Assembly (NCBI RefSeq): GCF_006517275.1
Contig: NZ_CP041191.1
Span: 1,296,501-1,360,500, forward strand
From: Labrenzia sp. PHM005
Lineage (GTDB): Bacteria > Pseudomonadota > Alphaproteobacteria > Rhizobiales > Stappiaceae
Length of the DNA stretch: 64,000 nucleotides
Direction: 5' to 3'
The notes beneath the pieces are model-generated. The model made no database searches. It was not told where the DNA came from and saw only the letters and a program-made list of their open reading frames with translations. Numbering within the stretch: position 1 is the stretch's first letter; every line of letters starts with the position of its first letter. This document shows, in pieces, positions 63,322 through 64,000 of the stretch. Position numbers and translations under genes: made by a program.

Positions 63322-64000
63322 ATGCTTTCCTGGCAGCGTTTGCGCGCTCAATTCGTTGATCATTTTGTTCTGATGAGTGGCGCGCTTTTCATGAGCCTGC
63401 CCGTCTATGCGCTTTTTGCTGCAACGACACATGCGCCAGGAACGCGGGTGATGCCACGTCTGGACCTTGGAACGCATGTTTTGGACAACTACGGCGCATT
63501 TTTAACCGCGAGCTCCGGATTTTCAGGCGATATCACAGCCATTGGCATGTTGTGGAATTCCTTTGTGTTCGGGGCCGGTTTTGCCGCCTTGAAAACACTT
63601 GTTTCGCTTCTAGCGGCCTTTGCGCTTTTGTATTTTCGTGTCCGGTTTGCGTCCGTCATTTTCTGGCTGTTGTTGTTGACTTTGATGCTGCCATTGGAAT
63701 CCCGCTTTCTGGCCACTTATTCCGTAGCAGCGGAGCTTGGTCTGGTGAATACGCGTGCGGGCCTGATCCTGCCGTTGGCAGCCTCTGGTCTCGGAACGTT
63801 GTTCTTCCGCCAGTTTTTGATGACTGTGCCGGATACGCTTCAAGAATCGGCCCGGATGGACGGTGCAGGTCCCTTGAAATTCCTGGCTGATATTCTCCTG
63901 CCCCTCTGTCTGCCGACAGCATCTGCCCTATTTCTGGTTTTGTTCGTGACTGGATGGAACCAATATCTGTGGCCCGTCATGATCACCTCCGAAGAGGCGT
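63322..64000 (+). CDS. ugpE: UgpE-like ABC transporter permease, 5' part
   Basis: An open reading frame from ATG 63322 to the window edge, 226 complete codons. The translation has MLWNSFVFGAGFAALKTLVS, FWLLLLTLMLPLESRF, FFRQFLMTVPDTLQESARMD and GWNQYLWPVMI, the segment pattern of UgpE, the sn-glycerol-3-phosphate permease, including the EAA-like loop. It starts with no ugpA or ugpB before it; partner genes would lie beyond the edge. The gene is cut by the window, so the end is not seen. Confidence 0.85.
   Translation, partial: MLSWQRLRAQFVDHFVLMSGALFMSLPVYALFAATTHAPGTRVMPRLDLGTHVLDNYGAFLTASSGFSGDITAIGMLWNSFVFGAGFAALKTLVSLLAAFALLYFRVRFASVIFWLLLLTLMLPLESRFLATYSVAAELGLVNTRAGLILPLAASGLGTLFFRQFLMTVPDTLQESARMDGAGPLKFLADILLPLCLPTASALFLVLFVTGWNQYLWPVMITSEEA

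Overview
The window looks like a chromosomal stretch of a marine-type alphaproteobacterium. Protein families, gene order and a moderate-to-high GC content resemble Stappiaceae/Hyphomicrobiales (Roseibium/Labrenzia/Stappia-like). That placement is inferred from family content only; there is no rRNA gene to confirm it. It is mostly housekeeping and metabolic genes. I see no integrase, insertion sequence, prophage or CRISPR array, and one tRNA gene, tRNA-Leu(CAA).

Layout. 1-1.8 kb: C-terminal part of an AsmA-family protein. 1.8-10.5 kb: the C-P lyase (phosphonate) locus read leftwards, phnG-phnH-phnI-fosX-phnJ-phnK-phnL and then, after a palindromic intergenic element, DUF1045-phnM-phnN. It is controlled by the divergent GntR gene phnF, with a perfect inverted-repeat operator between phnG and phnF. 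10.5-15 kb: a YdcF-like protein, a Tat-exported intradiol-dioxygenase-like protein with a ferric-reductase-like membrane partner, a cytochrome b561, a CYTH-CHAD protein and the tRNA. 15-21.6 kb: LysR/SnoaL pair, YqaA-DsbB-small membrane protein, metallopeptidase, pyrophosphatase, GNAT and DUF2794. 21.7-24.9 kb: a LysR gene facing a methyltransferase-exporter pair, the least familiar module here. 25-32.7 kb: Bax-inhibitor-like protein, YbbP/YbbA/TesA, aldo/keto reductase and ThpR.

33-45 kb: an HBM-type chemoreceptor; an Lrp / M20 amidohydrolase / diaminopropionate ammonia-lyase unit; glycosyltransferase, hydrolase, AlkA, GluQRS, AEC carrier and an orphan soluble hybrid histidine kinase. 44-49.4 kb: HCCA isomerase, PAP2 phosphatase, LMW phosphatase, PhhB, TusA, a periplasmic binding protein and DUF924. 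49.4-55.5 kb: nitrogen acquisition, glnK-amtB plus a second amtB, with a DMT exporter / MocR regulator pair between them that shares a perfect inverted-repeat operator. 55.5-58.1 kb: FemAB/CelD-like acyltransferase and a Wzx-like flippase. 58.3-61.3 kb: cytochrome c maturation genes ccmABCD and ccmG, where ccmA appears to start at CTG. 61.4-64 kb: DUF1223, a CDF metal exporter and the start of a UgpE-like permease cut by the window edge.

The strongest functional units are phosphonate catabolism, ammonium uptake and cytochrome c maturation. The observations most worth follow-up are the 2H-phosphoesterase DUF1045 gene as a possible stand-in for the missing PhnP, the embedded fosX, the EgtD-like methyltransferase/MFS/LysR module, the CTG-initiated ccmA, and an orphan minus-strand terminator that implies an unannotated small RNA.
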